A stretch of 64,000 nucleotides of DNA, taken from assembly GCA_963678575.2 (NCBI GenBank), contig CAXXHV010000001.1:1-64000 (forward strand), given 5' to 3'. Both the position numbers and the translations under genes were made by a program. The notes beneath the pieces are model-generated. The model searched no databases, was not told the DNA's origin, and saw only the letters and a program-made list of their open reading frames with translations. This DNA is from Pleomorphochaeta sp963678575. GTDB taxonomy: Bacteria > Spirochaetota > Spirochaetia > Sphaerochaetales > Sphaerochaetaceae. The stretch's first letter is position 1. Each line of letters opens with the position of its first letter. Below, piece by piece: positions 32,129 to 41,490 of this stretch.

Positions 32129-32160
32129 TGATTAATTAAAAAAATTATAATTAATACTTT

Positions 32161-32197
32161 GAGATTATTACAAATTAAAAGTAATAATCTCTTTTTT
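32161..32197 (+). terminator. Rho-independent terminator of pgi
   Basis: GAGATTATTAC and GTAATAATCTC form an 11-bp stem with a 9-nt loop, followed by TTTTTT. Confidence 0.88.
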
Positions 32198-32347
32198 ATT
32201 TAGAATATTATTAAAACAAATATTATTTGTTAACTAATTATATAACTTACAAAAAAACAAAATTAAGCAATAAACATCACATATAAAAGTTGTTTATATA
32301 TTTTAAATATTATATACTCATATAGATTACACTTTTTGGAGTCTATA

Positions 32348-34135
32348 ATGAAAATTAAAATTAAATTTCAATTTCTTATATTAATAATTTGTTTACTATT
32401 TACAAATAATCTTTTTGCAATAGATAATCACCAACGAATTCAAAATATCAATAGTGATATTTACGAAGGTATTAGGGATTTATATTTTTCTCAAAGTCTA
32501 GCAATGCCCTCAACAGCTGCACCTTATTCAGATAGTGAATTAATAATGATGTTAGATTTACTAGATACAAGTAAATTTAACCCATCAGATGCCAAATTAT
32601 ATAAATATATTAAAAACAGTTTATCAATCAATGATAATAATTCTAATGAATATGGAAAAATAGAATGGGGTGTAGATTTTAACCTAGAAGGTTATATCCA
32701 TCAAAATACTACAGATTTTATCAGACGTGAAAATTTCATTTATTCTTTTAAAGATAGTAAACCTTTAATAAATATTGGCTTTGAATCCTGGGCGGGAAAT
32801 AATATTTATGGATTAGGTAATTTTTCAATTGAGAACAACTATTCTTTAACAAATGCCTTTGCAAGCAATACTTTAACTACTAATATAGTAGCTCTCCCAC
32901 CAAATGTACTTGATGATTTAAATATGAATATGCCATATAGAACTTTTTTGGCTTTTGGAGGAGATACTTGGTCTCTTTCTGTTGGTAGAGATAGAGTAAA
33001 ATGGGGTAATGGAGAATCTTCAAACTTCATAATTGGTGACAATTTACCCTATCTTGATCAATTAAGATACACTTCTTTTACAAATCAATTTAAATATACT
33101 TATCTTTTAGCTTTCTTCCCTCATCCTATGAATTATATAGAAGATGGCGATTCAGATCCAACTAAGGGGCTTGGACAAGGAGATCCCGTTGAGGGAACAA
33201 GAGCTCTTATTGCCCATAGAGGTGAAGGCAGACTATTTAATGATAAAATGACAATAGCTTTAACAGAAACAATTATGTATCAATCAGAAACAAATGTTTT
33301 AGATTTAAGATATTTATCCCCAACGGCAATTTTTCACAACTACTATATTAGAGCTAATGCAAATTCTCTTCTTTCTGTTGAAATGGATTTTACACCTTTT
33401 AGAAACTTTAATATTTATGCTCAAGGTGTTGTTGATGAATTTGCATTACCAGGAGAACCTGTTCCTGGCTCCAGTTCAGATGCCCATCCTAATGCTTTTG
33501 GGTATTTATTTGGTCTTAAATATAATTATGATGTATTAAATAAATACAAAGGAAAAACTTCTCTCGAATTTGCACACACTGATCCTTATTTATATTTAAG
33601 AGGTGATGGAGAACATGATCAACAACAAACAGCAGGTGAATATGGAATTAACTATGTTGTAGCCTTTAGAGAATTTACACCGAGTACTAGGACTTGGTAT
33701 CATAGTGAATTCTTAGGTTATAAATATGGTGGAGATGCTATTGTTTTTAATTTAAATTCTTCACTAAAAGATTATGGTAAATGGACAGTAAATGCTAATG
33801 CCTTCTATATGCTTCATGGTATTTTTGATAAATATACTTGTTGGAATCAAATTAGTTCAACAAATGATTCAAGTTCTTATATTACTCCAACAACTGATAA
33901 TAGCAATAACGAATCAAACAATGATAGCAACTCCAGAGAACCTGTTTCTGATTTTTCTAGTAGAAATGCTGTTTCACAAACAATTGTTCTTGGTGGTAGT
34001 GTAAATTATCAAGTAAATAAAAATCTTAATTGTTTTGTTCAAATGGATTATATAAATATTAATAATTATCAAAATATTTCTGGTCAAAAAACTTCTGATT
34101 TACAACTCGTTTTAAGTTTATCTTATAGTTTATAA
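32348..34135 (+). CDS. Predicted outer-membrane beta-barrel protein, tandem paralogue 1 (Wzi-like)
   Basis: A 595-aa exported protein. A signal peptide ends near LFA at about residue 24. Then comes a short helical segment (YEGIRDLYFSQSL...AAPYSDSEL) and a long barrel-like region of alternating residues rich in Tyr, Asn and Asp. The C-terminus (LQLVLSLSYSL) looks like a barrel-assembly signal. A Ser/Asn/Asp-rich insert lies near 515-540. The domain pattern recalls capsule-assembly Wzi-like proteins, but this is tentative. ATG 32348 has TTGGAG before it. The next gene is a paralogue, eight bases downstream. Confidence 0.7.
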   Translation: MKIKIKFQFLILIICLLFTNNLFAIDNHQRIQNINSDIYEGIRDLYFSQSLAMPSTAAPYSDSELIMMLDLLDTSKFNPSDAKLYKYIKNSLSINDNNSNEYGKIEWGVDFNLEGYIHQNTTDFIRRENFIYSFKDSKPLINIGFESWAGNNIYGLGNFSIENNYSLTNAFASNTLTTNIVALPPNVLDDLNMNMPYRTFLAFGGDTWSLSVGRDRVKWGNGESSNFIIGDNLPYLDQLRYTSFTNQFKYTYLLAFFPHPMNYIEDGDSDPTKGLGQGDPVEGTRALIAHRGEGRLFNDKMTIALTETIMYQSETNVLDLRYLSPTAIFHNYYIRANANSLLSVEMDFTPFRNFNIYAQGVVDEFALPGEPVPGSSSDAHPNAFGYLFGLKYNYDVLNKYKGKTSLEFAHTDPYLYLRGDGEHDQQQTAGEYGINYVVAFREFTPSTRTWYHSEFLGYKYGGDAIVFNLNSSLKDYGKWTVNANAFYMLHGIFDKYTCWNQISSTNDSSSYITPTTDNSNNESNNDSNSREPVSDFSSRNAVSQTIVLGGSVNYQVNKNLNCFVQMDYININNYQNISGQKTSDLQLVLSLSYSL

Positions 34136-34143
34136 GGAATATT

Positions 34144-35862
34144 ATGAAAAAATTATTTTTGTTTATTTGTGTTTTATTTGTTTCGTTTAATCTTTTTTCT
34201 AAAGATCAAGAAATTTTATCTATTGATAATAATGTTTATGATTATATAGATTACATATATATTTTAGATAATAAAATACCTCCTACAGCGGTAAAGCCCT
34301 ATTCAATAGGACAAATGAAAGTTTATTTAAATTCAATAAATTATAATGATCTAAATAAAACTGCTCAAAAATATTATCAATTTGTTTCTAAAGAACTAAA
34401 TAAAGAAAATTTAGATATAAAGATTGATGATTTAAGTTCTCTTGATATTGAAGCCTCTGGTGGTTTTGAAATTTATTCACACAATAATAATGAAGATATA
34501 AATACTCATAGAGATTGGGTTCTCTCTCAAGAAGAGAGAATTCCAATGCTTAAACTTAATTTAAAAATTGCTCTAGATGACTTCTTCTTTACAAGTAGTA
34601 ATTTACAATATTCTCAGGGTAAATATGAACCTAGTAATGAAACAGGTTATTATTTGAAAGATTCTGCTTTTTTTAATACACTAGCGCCTTATGGAATTGG
34701 AAGTACTGCCCCTAATAATAGTTCTATAATCTATAATATCAAGACTAATCAATATAATAAGAATTTTAGTATCAATATCCCACAACAAAGTAAATATATA
34801 GATTTTGATACTCCAAAAAGAGCTCTTTTCTCTATAGGTGGAAAAAATTGGAATTTTAATTATTCTAAGGATAAAATTAATTGGGGAAATAGTATTATCG
34901 GTAACTTTATATTTGATGATCATATTAATAACAACTTCATTAATTTAAAAGTTTTCTCTAAAAATTTCAATTTAAATAATACTATAGCTTTTTTAAATAC
35001 TCAAACAGCTAGTGGAGAACGCCCAGATACTTCAATAAAGATGTATATGACACATAGACTTGAATTTATACCTTTTGATTTTTTACGCTTCGCTATAAGT
35101 GAAAATGTAATGTATAAAAATACAAGTCCAATATTTTTATATTTTAATCCATCGTATATTTATCATAATATAAATATGAGAGGAATGTTTAATGCAATTG
35201 CTTCTTTTGAGAGCGAGGTTTTATTGTTTAATAAAGTTAATTGGTATACTCAATTCGTTTTGGATCAAGCAAGAGCTCCAAATGAGGATAATAGCCAATC
35301 GGCTGCTTGGGGCCTTTCATCAGGTTTAAATTATGTTCAAGCAATTAATGATGACATATTATCTTTAACAGCAGAAGCTTTAGTTACTTTACCTTGTCTT
35401 TATAGAAGAGATGAAGTTGATTTTATTAGTTTTGATAGAACTTTTGTTATAAATCAAAGTTATGTAATTGAACCAACCTATATAGGATATAAAGAAGGTG
35501 GTGATTCTGTTTCTTTTAAAATCCAAGGAGTTTATGATAGCTTAAATAAATTTAAAGCAACTTTGTATTACTCTCTTTTACTTAAAGGTGAAGTAAATAT
35601 TTTTACACCAACTCATATAAATGAAGATCAATCCAAATCTAATGATGATAAGCCTAACTATGGAGAAACTATTTTTAAGAATGGGATTTATTCAATAAAA
35701 CACGTAATTAATTCTTCACTGAATTATACTTTAGTATCTAATAAATACATTAATATTCAAAATAAGACTTCTCTTTCATATATTTATTATAAAGAATTGC
35801 AACCTTCAATCGACAGCTATAGTGATTTACAACTCTCATTAGGTATTTTAATAAAATATTGA
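34144..35862 (+). CDS. Predicted outer-membrane beta-barrel protein, tandem paralogue 2
   Basis: A 572-aa exported protein with the same layout as its upstream neighbour: signal peptide (about 1-20), a helical start with YDYIDYIYILDNKIPPTAVKPYS, a shared GGKNWNFNYSKDKINWGN versus GGDTWSLSVGRDRVKWGN motif, a TSPIFLYFNPSYIYHNI versus DLRYLSPTAIFHNYYI motif, and an aromatic C-terminus (ILIKY). AAGGAATATT precedes the ATG. The pair arose by duplication. They likely form outer-membrane pores or export proteins. The substrate is unknown. Confidence 0.7.
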   Translation: MKKLFLFICVLFVSFNLFSKDQEILSIDNNVYDYIDYIYILDNKIPPTAVKPYSIGQMKVYLNSINYNDLNKTAQKYYQFVSKELNKENLDIKIDDLSSLDIEASGGFEIYSHNNNEDINTHRDWVLSQEERIPMLKLNLKIALDDFFFTSSNLQYSQGKYEPSNETGYYLKDSAFFNTLAPYGIGSTAPNNSSIIYNIKTNQYNKNFSINIPQQSKYIDFDTPKRALFSIGGKNWNFNYSKDKINWGNSIIGNFIFDDHINNNFINLKVFSKNFNLNNTIAFLNTQTASGERPDTSIKMYMTHRLEFIPFDFLRFAISENVMYKNTSPIFLYFNPSYIYHNINMRGMFNAIASFESEVLLFNKVNWYTQFVLDQARAPNEDNSQSAAWGLSSGLNYVQAINDDILSLTAEALVTLPCLYRRDEVDFISFDRTFVINQSYVIEPTYIGYKEGGDSVSFKIQGVYDSLNKFKATLYYSLLLKGEVNIFTPTHINEDQSKSNDDKPNYGETIFKNGIYSIKHVINSSLNYTLVSNKYINIQNKTSLSYIYYKELQPSIDSYSDLQLSLGILIKY

Positions 35863-35873
35863 TTTAATTTGGG

Positions 35874-35977
35874 CAAAAAAGATCCTCAGTAGACTAAAAG
35901 GAGGTAAAAGCCTACCGAGGCAAAACAAAAGGAGGTTGAAGAGAAAATTCAACGAGGAATTTTTTATTCTCTTACAA
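35874..35977 (-). ncRNA. Candidate small RNA with two anti-Shine-Dalgarno motifs
   Basis: On the minus strand a promoter (35983-36011) is followed by about 104 nt and a strong terminator. The predicted RNA has a 5' hairpin (arms 35939-35950 and 35957-35973), an unpaired stretch, and a terminator hairpin (CCTCGGTAG / CTACTGAGG, 35884-35892 with 35912-35920). ACCTCCTTTT occurs twice, at 35927-35936 (unpaired) and 35896-35905 (terminator loop). It closely copies the 16S 3' end and would pair with ribosome binding sites. No ORF is present. It could instead be the 3' end of the phosphofructokinase transcript. Confidence 0.55.
35875..35920 (-). terminator. Rho-independent terminator of the candidate small RNA
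   Basis: A 9-bp stem with one mismatch, a 19-nt loop holding ACCTCCTTTT, and then ATCTTTTTT on the minus strand. It may also end transcripts reading through from the phosphofructokinase gene. Confidence 0.75.
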
Positions 35978-35982
35978 GGCGA

Positions 35983-36011
35983 AAGATACCTAAATAAAAA
36001 AAATATTTCAA
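35983..36011 (-). promoter_or_regulatory. Promoter of the candidate small RNA
   Basis: TTGAAA (36006-36011) and TATCTT (35983-35988) with a 17-nt spacer, on the minus strand between the phosphofructokinase stop and the RNA. Confidence 0.55.
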
Positions 36012-36021
36012 CCCCTTTTTT

Positions 36022-36053
36022 AAATAATTAACACTTTTTTAATTATTTTTTTA
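36022..36053 (+). terminator. Rho-independent terminator of the outer-membrane protein operon
   Basis: AAATAATTAA and TTAATTATTT form a 10-bp stem followed by TTTTT on the plus strand. Plus-strand transcripts from the barrel genes would cross the small-RNA region before ending here, giving antisense overlap. Confidence 0.7.
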
Positions 36054-36067
36054 TCGATACTATTGCT

Positions 36068-37426
36068 TTAATCTATTGCTCTGTCATTTTTCATTGAGAA
36101 AGGTTGTCTTGTATTTTCAATTACATCTCTCCAAAGACTTCCTTCAACATCAACATGATTTCTTTTACAAACTGCTTGTTTAATTGGAATATGTACAAAT
36201 CTATTATTAATTTGCGAAATTAAACATTGAGTCTTTCCTGCCATTGCTGCATGAGCTGCATGAGCACCTAAACGAGCACAATAAATTGAGTCAAAAGAAT
36301 TAGCAGGTGCACTTCTTATAATATAAGAAGGGTCAATATATTTTATATTTACTTCAATACCTTCTTCCTCAAAATATTTTTTAATTTCATTTTTCAAGAA
36401 AATACCAATATCTGCATACTTTACATTTCCTGAAGGATCTTTTTTACCTGTAGATGGTACTAAATCTTGTCCTGCACCTTCTGCGATTAAAATTACGGCA
36501 TGCTTTCTTGTCATAATTCTTTCTTTCAAATGATTAAACAATCCATTATTTCCATATAAATCAAAGGGGTTTTCTGGAATTAAACAAAAGTTTACATCAC
36601 TTTGAGCTAAAGAAGTATGTGCGGCAATAAAGCCACTTTCTCTACCCATTACTTTAACTAAACCAATTCCATTTATAGAGTTTTTAGCCTCAACATGAGC
36701 ACCTCTAACACTTGGAACAGCAGCACCAACTGCAGTATCAAAACCAAAAGAACTTTGAATAAAAGATAAGTCATTATCAATAGTTTTAGGAACACCAATA
36801 ACAGAAATTTTTAATCCTCTTTTCTTGATTTCTTCTCCAATATCATATGCGCCACGAAGAGTTCCATCTCCTCCAACTGCAATTAATATATTGATATTTA
36901 ATCTCTCTAAAGAATCAACAATCTCATCAACTTGCATTCCACCACCTCTAGCAGAACCTAAAATTGTACCACCTTTTTCTTGAATATCATCAACAACATC
37001 GGGATCTAATGGAATCAAAGGCCAAGGTGAATTTTCAAGTAACCCTCTATAACCAAATTGAACACCACTTATTCTTCTTACACCATAACGATACCAAAAA
37101 CATCTAACTACAGATCTAATCACATTATTTAAACCAGGACAGATACCACCACAAGTACAAATAGCTGCATGAACATGTGCCGGATTAAAATAAATCTTTT
37201 TCCTAGGTCCTGCTTTTTCAACAGTATCTTTAATTAAAGGTGTGCGTTCACCATTAGCTTCAACTTGGGAATCAACACTAAAATATAACCTATCATCTTC
37301 ACTTACATAATCTGCTTGACCATCGCCTTGATTATCACTCATGATTATTGGTGTTGATAATTTTGGTTCTCCTAAATTTGTAATATCAAAATTATATTTC
37401 AAACCTTCTATTGGTTGTTTTTTCAT
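36068..37426 (-). CDS. 6-phosphofructokinase of the PPi-type/long clade
   Basis: A 452-aa enzyme phosphorylating fructose-6-phosphate. The catalytic PKTIDND is at 213-219 and GGDGT at 185-189. Gly after GGD usually marks ATP use, while Lys in PKTIDND is found in PPi-type enzymes. The combination is that of the trypanosome/plant-like clade, so the phosphoryl donor cannot be called from sequence. ATG 37426 is chosen: TAGGAGGA precedes it. The frame is open 30 codons further but without a ribosome site. It follows the ModE-like regulator by 64 nt. Confidence 0.9.
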   Translation of the reverse strand: MKKQPIEGLKYNFDITNLGEPKLSTPIIMSDNQGDGQADYVSEDDRLYFSVDSQVEANGERTPLIKDTVEKAGPRKKIYFNPAHVHAAICTCGGICPGLNNVIRSVVRCFWYRYGVRRISGVQFGYRGLLENSPWPLIPLDPDVVDDIQEKGGTILGSARGGGMQVDEIVDSLERLNINILIAVGGDGTLRGAYDIGEEIKKRGLKISVIGVPKTIDNDLSFIQSSFGFDTAVGAAVPSVRGAHVEAKNSINGIGLVKVMGRESGFIAAHTSLAQSDVNFCLIPENPFDLYGNNGLFNHLKERIMTRKHAVILIAEGAGQDLVPSTGKKDPSGNVKYADIGIFLKNEIKKYFEEEGIEVNIKYIDPSYIIRSAPANSFDSIYCARLGAHAAHAAMAGKTQCLISQINNRFVHIPIKQAVCKRNHVDVEGSLWRDVIENTRQPFSMKNDRAID

Positions 37427-37490
37427 TAAGAATCCTCCTAATAAAACAGGATTATCTATACTATCTTCGAATAGAAATCCTGTATTAAAT

Positions 37491-37871
37491 TTATATTTTA
37501 TTTCCTTCCTTATCATACATCTTTAATAAAGAATTTAAATCATCATTAAATTTTTGATAAGGAAGTTTTGTTACTTCTTTAATTTCGTTATGAAAACTTT
37601 TGTATTGCTTCAAAAATTCTTCACCAAAATCTGTCAAATAAGCACCTTGTCTTGAAAATCCACCTTTCCGTCTAACTATAAATACCTTACCCAAAGAATC
37701 TTCTAACATAGACATCATGGAATAAGCTTTAGAATAAGATATTCCAAGTTCACTAGCCGCAGCTCTTAATGAAGATTGTTTTTTAATCTCTTCTAAAAGC
37801 CAAACCACTCCTATTCCCATGAATTTTTCATTCTCTGTGTTAACTAGGTAAATTTTAGTTTTTAAGTCCAT
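37491..37871 (-). CDS. ModE-like winged-helix regulator (DNA-binding domain only)
   Basis: A 126-aa protein. Residues 15-100 match the N-terminal winged helix of ModE/LysR-type regulators: SLRAAASELGISYSKAYSMMSMLE, then RRKGGFSRQGAYLTDFGEEFL. ModE's molybdate-binding domains are absent, so the ligand, if any, is unknown. GGAGAATT precedes the ATG. The start overlaps the aminotransferase gene by 10 nt, so they are co-transcribed. Confidence 0.8.
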   Translation of the reverse strand: MDLKTKIYLVNTENEKFMGIGVVWLLEEIKKQSSLRAAASELGISYSKAYSMMSMLEDSLGKVFIVRRKGGFSRQGAYLTDFGEEFLKQYKSFHNEIKEVTKLPYQKFNDDLNSLLKMYDKEGNKI

Positions 37872-39163
37872 AATTCTCCAGCTGCCTTATAAATTATATC
37901 AAACAAATCTGATAAATTTTCTGTGTCTACAGAACAATAAGCTACTCTAAACACTTTATTCATAATATTAATTGCACCGATATTATACTTTTCTAAAAGA
38001 TATAATCTCAAGTCTTCAACTTCACCTTTACATTCAAATGATAAAAAATATCCACTATTGAATGCAAGAGGTTTAAGATAATCTATTGATTCTTTCTCTT
38101 TTAATTTATCCTTAATTAAACGATAGCGCAACTCCATTTCTTTTCTAGCTTCTTCTTTTCCTTTATTATAAGCTTCTTTATCTGATAAAGCTTTAACTAA
38201 TAAACTTTGAGAAGGTTTACTACAGTTAGAAACTGAAGATCTAATACTACCTAATACTTTCTTATTAAAAGCATCATATTGTTCAAGAGAAAAGTTTTTT
38301 GTAGAAACTGTAATAAAACCAACACGAAAACCCCAAACCATTGCTTCTTTTGTAGCACCATCGCCCTTAACAGCGAATAAATTTTCATGAGCATCCGCAA
38401 TTTTTGCAAATAAAGATTCTCTAGCAGTATTTTCTTCATAGAATAATCCAAAATATGCATCATCACAAATAGCTAATACTTTTTTATTGGCTTTAGCGGC
38501 ATCTATTAAAATTTCTGCAATTTTATCCATTTCATCATTAGTTGGAGTATAACCTGTTGGATTATTAGGAAAGTTTAATATTACAACTATTTTTTTTGAA
38601 GTAGAATTTTCAATAGCTTCCTTGAAACCCTTAATATTAAAGGCTTGGTTTGTTTCATCATATAATGGGAAAGTATCAAAAGATGCATTAGCATTTTCTT
38701 TAATTATTAAATCGTAATTATCCCAAAATAAATGAGGCAAAATAACTGTATCATCTTCATCTAAAAACAATCTTAATATTATTGATAAAGCTTGAGTTAA
38801 CCCACCTGTAACAACCGGAATTGAAAAAGATTTACCTTGTAAAGAAGGATTCTTTTCAAGCATATCTTCTCTCCAAAGTTCTTTTAATTGTGGTAATCCA
38901 CCTCCTGGTGCATAAGTAAAAATTTCACTAGGTGTAATTTTATCTTTATTAAAAGTATCATATATTTCATCTAAATACAGAGGAGCCCCATTTTTAAATG
39001 CTTGACCTACTGTTGCATTATATCTTGTAGCTTTTGCTTTTGCTTGTGCACTTTGAGCTACAATACCTTTTGGAAAATACATCCGTTTACCGTAATCAGA
39101 TAACAAATCATATACTATACTACCTTTTAAAGTCTCGTTTAATTCTTTAGCCAATTCATTCAT
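37862..39163 (-). CDS. PLP-dependent aminotransferase, class I/II
   Basis: A 433-aa fold-type I aminotransferase. NFPNNPTGY lies near residue 200, DDAYFG near 240, and the PLP lysine is probably in KGDGATKEAMVWGFRVGF near 275. A C-terminal domain with FRVAYCSV binds substrate carboxylate. It resembles aspartate/aromatic aminotransferases, but the amino donor cannot be settled. GAGGGAG precedes the ATG. It leads a likely operon with the ModE-like regulator and phosphofructokinase. Confidence 0.88.
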   Translation of the reverse strand: MNELAKELNETLKGSIVYDLLSDYGKRMYFPKGIVAQSAQAKAKATRYNATVGQAFKNGAPLYLDEIYDTFNKDKITPSEIFTYAPGGGLPQLKELWREDMLEKNPSLQGKSFSIPVVTGGLTQALSIILRLFLDEDDTVILPHLFWDNYDLIIKENANASFDTFPLYDETNQAFNIKGFKEAIENSTSKKIVVILNFPNNPTGYTPTNDEMDKIAEILIDAAKANKKVLAICDDAYFGLFYEENTARESLFAKIADAHENLFAVKGDGATKEAMVWGFRVGFITVSTKNFSLEQYDAFNKKVLGSIRSSVSNCSKPSQSLLVKALSDKEAYNKGKEEARKEMELRYRLIKDKLKEKESIDYLKPLAFNSGYFLSFECKGEVEDLRLYLLEKYNIGAINIMNKVFRVAYCSVDTENLSDLFDIIYKAAGELWT

Positions 39164-39271
39164 AATATTTTACTCCCTCTTAATTATTTTTATAAAATAA
39201 TGAAATTTCAATTATTTTTCTACATTAATATACATTAATTTGTATTAATATTTATTATTTATGCAATAAGG

Positions 39272-41386
39272 TTAAAACAATTCTCTCTGTTCAAAAACAA
39301 TTTCTTTTTTAGTATCATTTTTTGTATTAAATTTTATTAAGTTATTAAATTCAGGTTCTTCAACTATTTTTATTCCTAAGTTTTGTGCTTTTACTTTTTT
39401 GCTTCCACCGTTTTTTCCTAATAATAAATGTGTTGTTTTGGATGAAATTGAAGAAACAGTTCTTCCCCCTCTTTTTTCAATCTCTTTTAAAGCCAATTCT
39501 CTTGGATTATAATTCTCAAAAGATCCAGTTACAGCCCAAACTTGATTAACAAAGATTTGTTCAAACTCATTATTAGTACTCAGTTCTTCATCCATGTTCA
39601 AAGAATATTCTTTTAAGGCAAAAATTCTTTCTCTCATTGTTGGATCATTTAAAGTATCGATAATATTATGGGCTGTTTTTTCTGCTATCAAAGGAATAGC
39701 ACATAAAGCTTCATAATCTTTTTTATCAGAAATTTCAAATAATTTATCCATTGAATTAAAACCATTCTTAATTAGCATTTCAACAATTTTTTTCCCAACT
39801 TCTGAAATTCCAAGAGAAATTAAAACTCTACTAAATGGTTGTTTTTTACTTTCATCAACAGCGTCAATAATTGCTTTGATTTTTTTTTCACCAAAACCTT
39901 TTTCTTCACTAAGTTTTTCATAATTAATATTATATATATCTTGAATATCTTTTACTAAATTTAATTTTAACAAGACTTCTATTGTTTTTGGGCCTAAAGT
40001 ATCAATATCCATTTGACCTTTTCCAACAAAAAACTCTAATCTTCCTAAAATTTGTTTAGGACAATATACATTTGGACAAAAAGTGTGTGAACCTCTTATT
40101 TCAACTGGCGTTGAACAAATAGGACATGTCTCTGGCATTTTATAAGTAGTATTTCCAATTTCATTTTTTTCTATTACTTTTTCAACAGCTGGTATTACAT
40201 CTCCTCTTTTTGAGACTTCAACAATGTCTCCTAAAGAAAGTTCCAGTTCATCAATATATTGTTGATTATGCAAAGTAACATTACTAACGGTAGACCCTCC
40301 AATTTCAACAGGATTAATTCGAGCTACCGGAGTTAATCTACCAGTTCTACCAACTTGAACATCAATTGAAGTAATCACACTTTGAGAAAAAGGTGATTCA
40401 AATTTATAGGCAATAGCCCATCTAGGATGATGAACAGTATAACCTAAAGTTTCTCTCACTTTTATCTCATTAACTTTAATAACAAGTCCATCAATTTCAT
40501 AATCTAAATTATTACGATTTTCTGTTTGATTTTTTATCTCTTCATATAAAGAATTAAATTCAAAAGATTTACCATCAATACTTAAATTATCTAATAGGTT
40601 TTGCGCTTTTTCTTTTGTTTGTGAAAAAACAGATAAAGATTGATTAATTCTAAACCCTAATTGCTTTAGCTTAGCTAAGATTTCTACATGTGAATTAAAA
40701 TGATAATTTTCTTCATCAAAAAAACCTTCATAAACAAAAATATTTAAAGGAACTCTAGCTGTTTCACTACTTTTCTTTCTTCTAATAGTACCAGCACAAA
40801 GGTTTCTAGGATTAGCAAAAGGTTGTTCTAAGGTTTTATTAATTACTTCAAACTCTTTTTTTCCTAAATAAATTTCACCTCTAACAGCAACATTAATAGC
40901 TTCATTCAATCTGAGTGGTACAGAATCTATAGTTTTAACATTATTTGTAACATCATTACCAATTAATCCATTGCCTCTAGTAACAGCTTTTTTAAGGATT
41001 CCATTTTCATAATATAATACGATTGATATACCATCTATCTTTTGCTCTAAAACAAAATTAAGTTCCAAACTTTCTTTAGTTTGACATTTTGTCATCCAGG
41101 CTATTATTTCTTCACTACTATAAGCTTTATCTAAACTAAGTACAGGAATAGTATGTTCAATCTCTTCAAAAGTTGAATCTAAATCACTGCCAACCCTTTG
41201 TGTTGGAGAATCAGATAATTTTAATGAAGGATTTTCTTTTTCTAAAAATAATAATCTATCAAATAATCTATCATACTCCCTATCACTTACAGAAGGGTTA
41301 GCTTCCAGATAATAAGCCTTCTGGTAGGCTGTTATTTTATCACTTATTTCTTTTATTTCTTCTATTAATTTTTCATTATTATTCAT
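39272..41386 (-). CDS. ligA: NAD-dependent DNA ligase LigA
   Basis: A 704-aa replication and repair ligase. Domains in order: NAD-binding Ia, adenylation with EQKIDGIS (nucleophile Lys near 120), OB fold, a zinc finger CPIC...CPNVYCPKQ near 410-435, helix-hairpin-helix repeats, and a C-terminal BRCT domain (VWAVTGSFENY...). Length is slightly above the usual 670. The start is uncertain: neither ATG 41386 nor GTG 41401 has a clear ribosome site. A candidate promoter is TTGATG-18-TATCTT in 41402-41460. Confidence 0.96.
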   Translation of the reverse strand: MNNNEKLIEEIKEISDKITAYQKAYYLEANPSVSDREYDRLFDRLLFLEKENPSLKLSDSPTQRVGSDLDSTFEEIEHTIPVLSLDKAYSSEEIIAWMTKCQTKESLELNFVLEQKIDGISIVLYYENGILKKAVTRGNGLIGNDVTNNVKTIDSVPLRLNEAINVAVRGEIYLGKKEFEVINKTLEQPFANPRNLCAGTIRRKKSSETARVPLNIFVYEGFFDEENYHFNSHVEILAKLKQLGFRINQSLSVFSQTKEKAQNLLDNLSIDGKSFEFNSLYEEIKNQTENRNNLDYEIDGLVIKVNEIKVRETLGYTVHHPRWAIAYKFESPFSQSVITSIDVQVGRTGRLTPVARINPVEIGGSTVSNVTLHNQQYIDELELSLGDIVEVSKRGDVIPAVEKVIEKNEIGNTTYKMPETCPICSTPVEIRGSHTFCPNVYCPKQILGRLEFFVGKGQMDIDTLGPKTIEVLLKLNLVKDIQDIYNINYEKLSEEKGFGEKKIKAIIDAVDESKKQPFSRVLISLGISEVGKKIVEMLIKNGFNSMDKLFEISDKKDYEALCAIPLIAEKTAHNIIDTLNDPTMRERIFALKEYSLNMDEELSTNNEFEQIFVNQVWAVTGSFENYNPRELALKEIEKRGGRTVSSISSKTTHLLLGKNGGSKKVKAQNLGIKIVEEPEFNNLIKFNTKNDTKKEIVFEQRELF

Positions 41387-41490
41387 ACTAACATGGTACA
41401 CTAGAATTCAAATTTTATCCACATAAGATAAAAAACTTTCCTAGTTTCCATCAAAGCTATTTCATGATATTCTAATCTTGTGAGGTCATA

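Noticed and set aside
35880..35940. AAAAGGAGGT sites on the plus strand as ribosome sites for short peptides
   Set aside because: No start codon with a sensible frame follows either site, while the minus strand offers a promoter and terminator.
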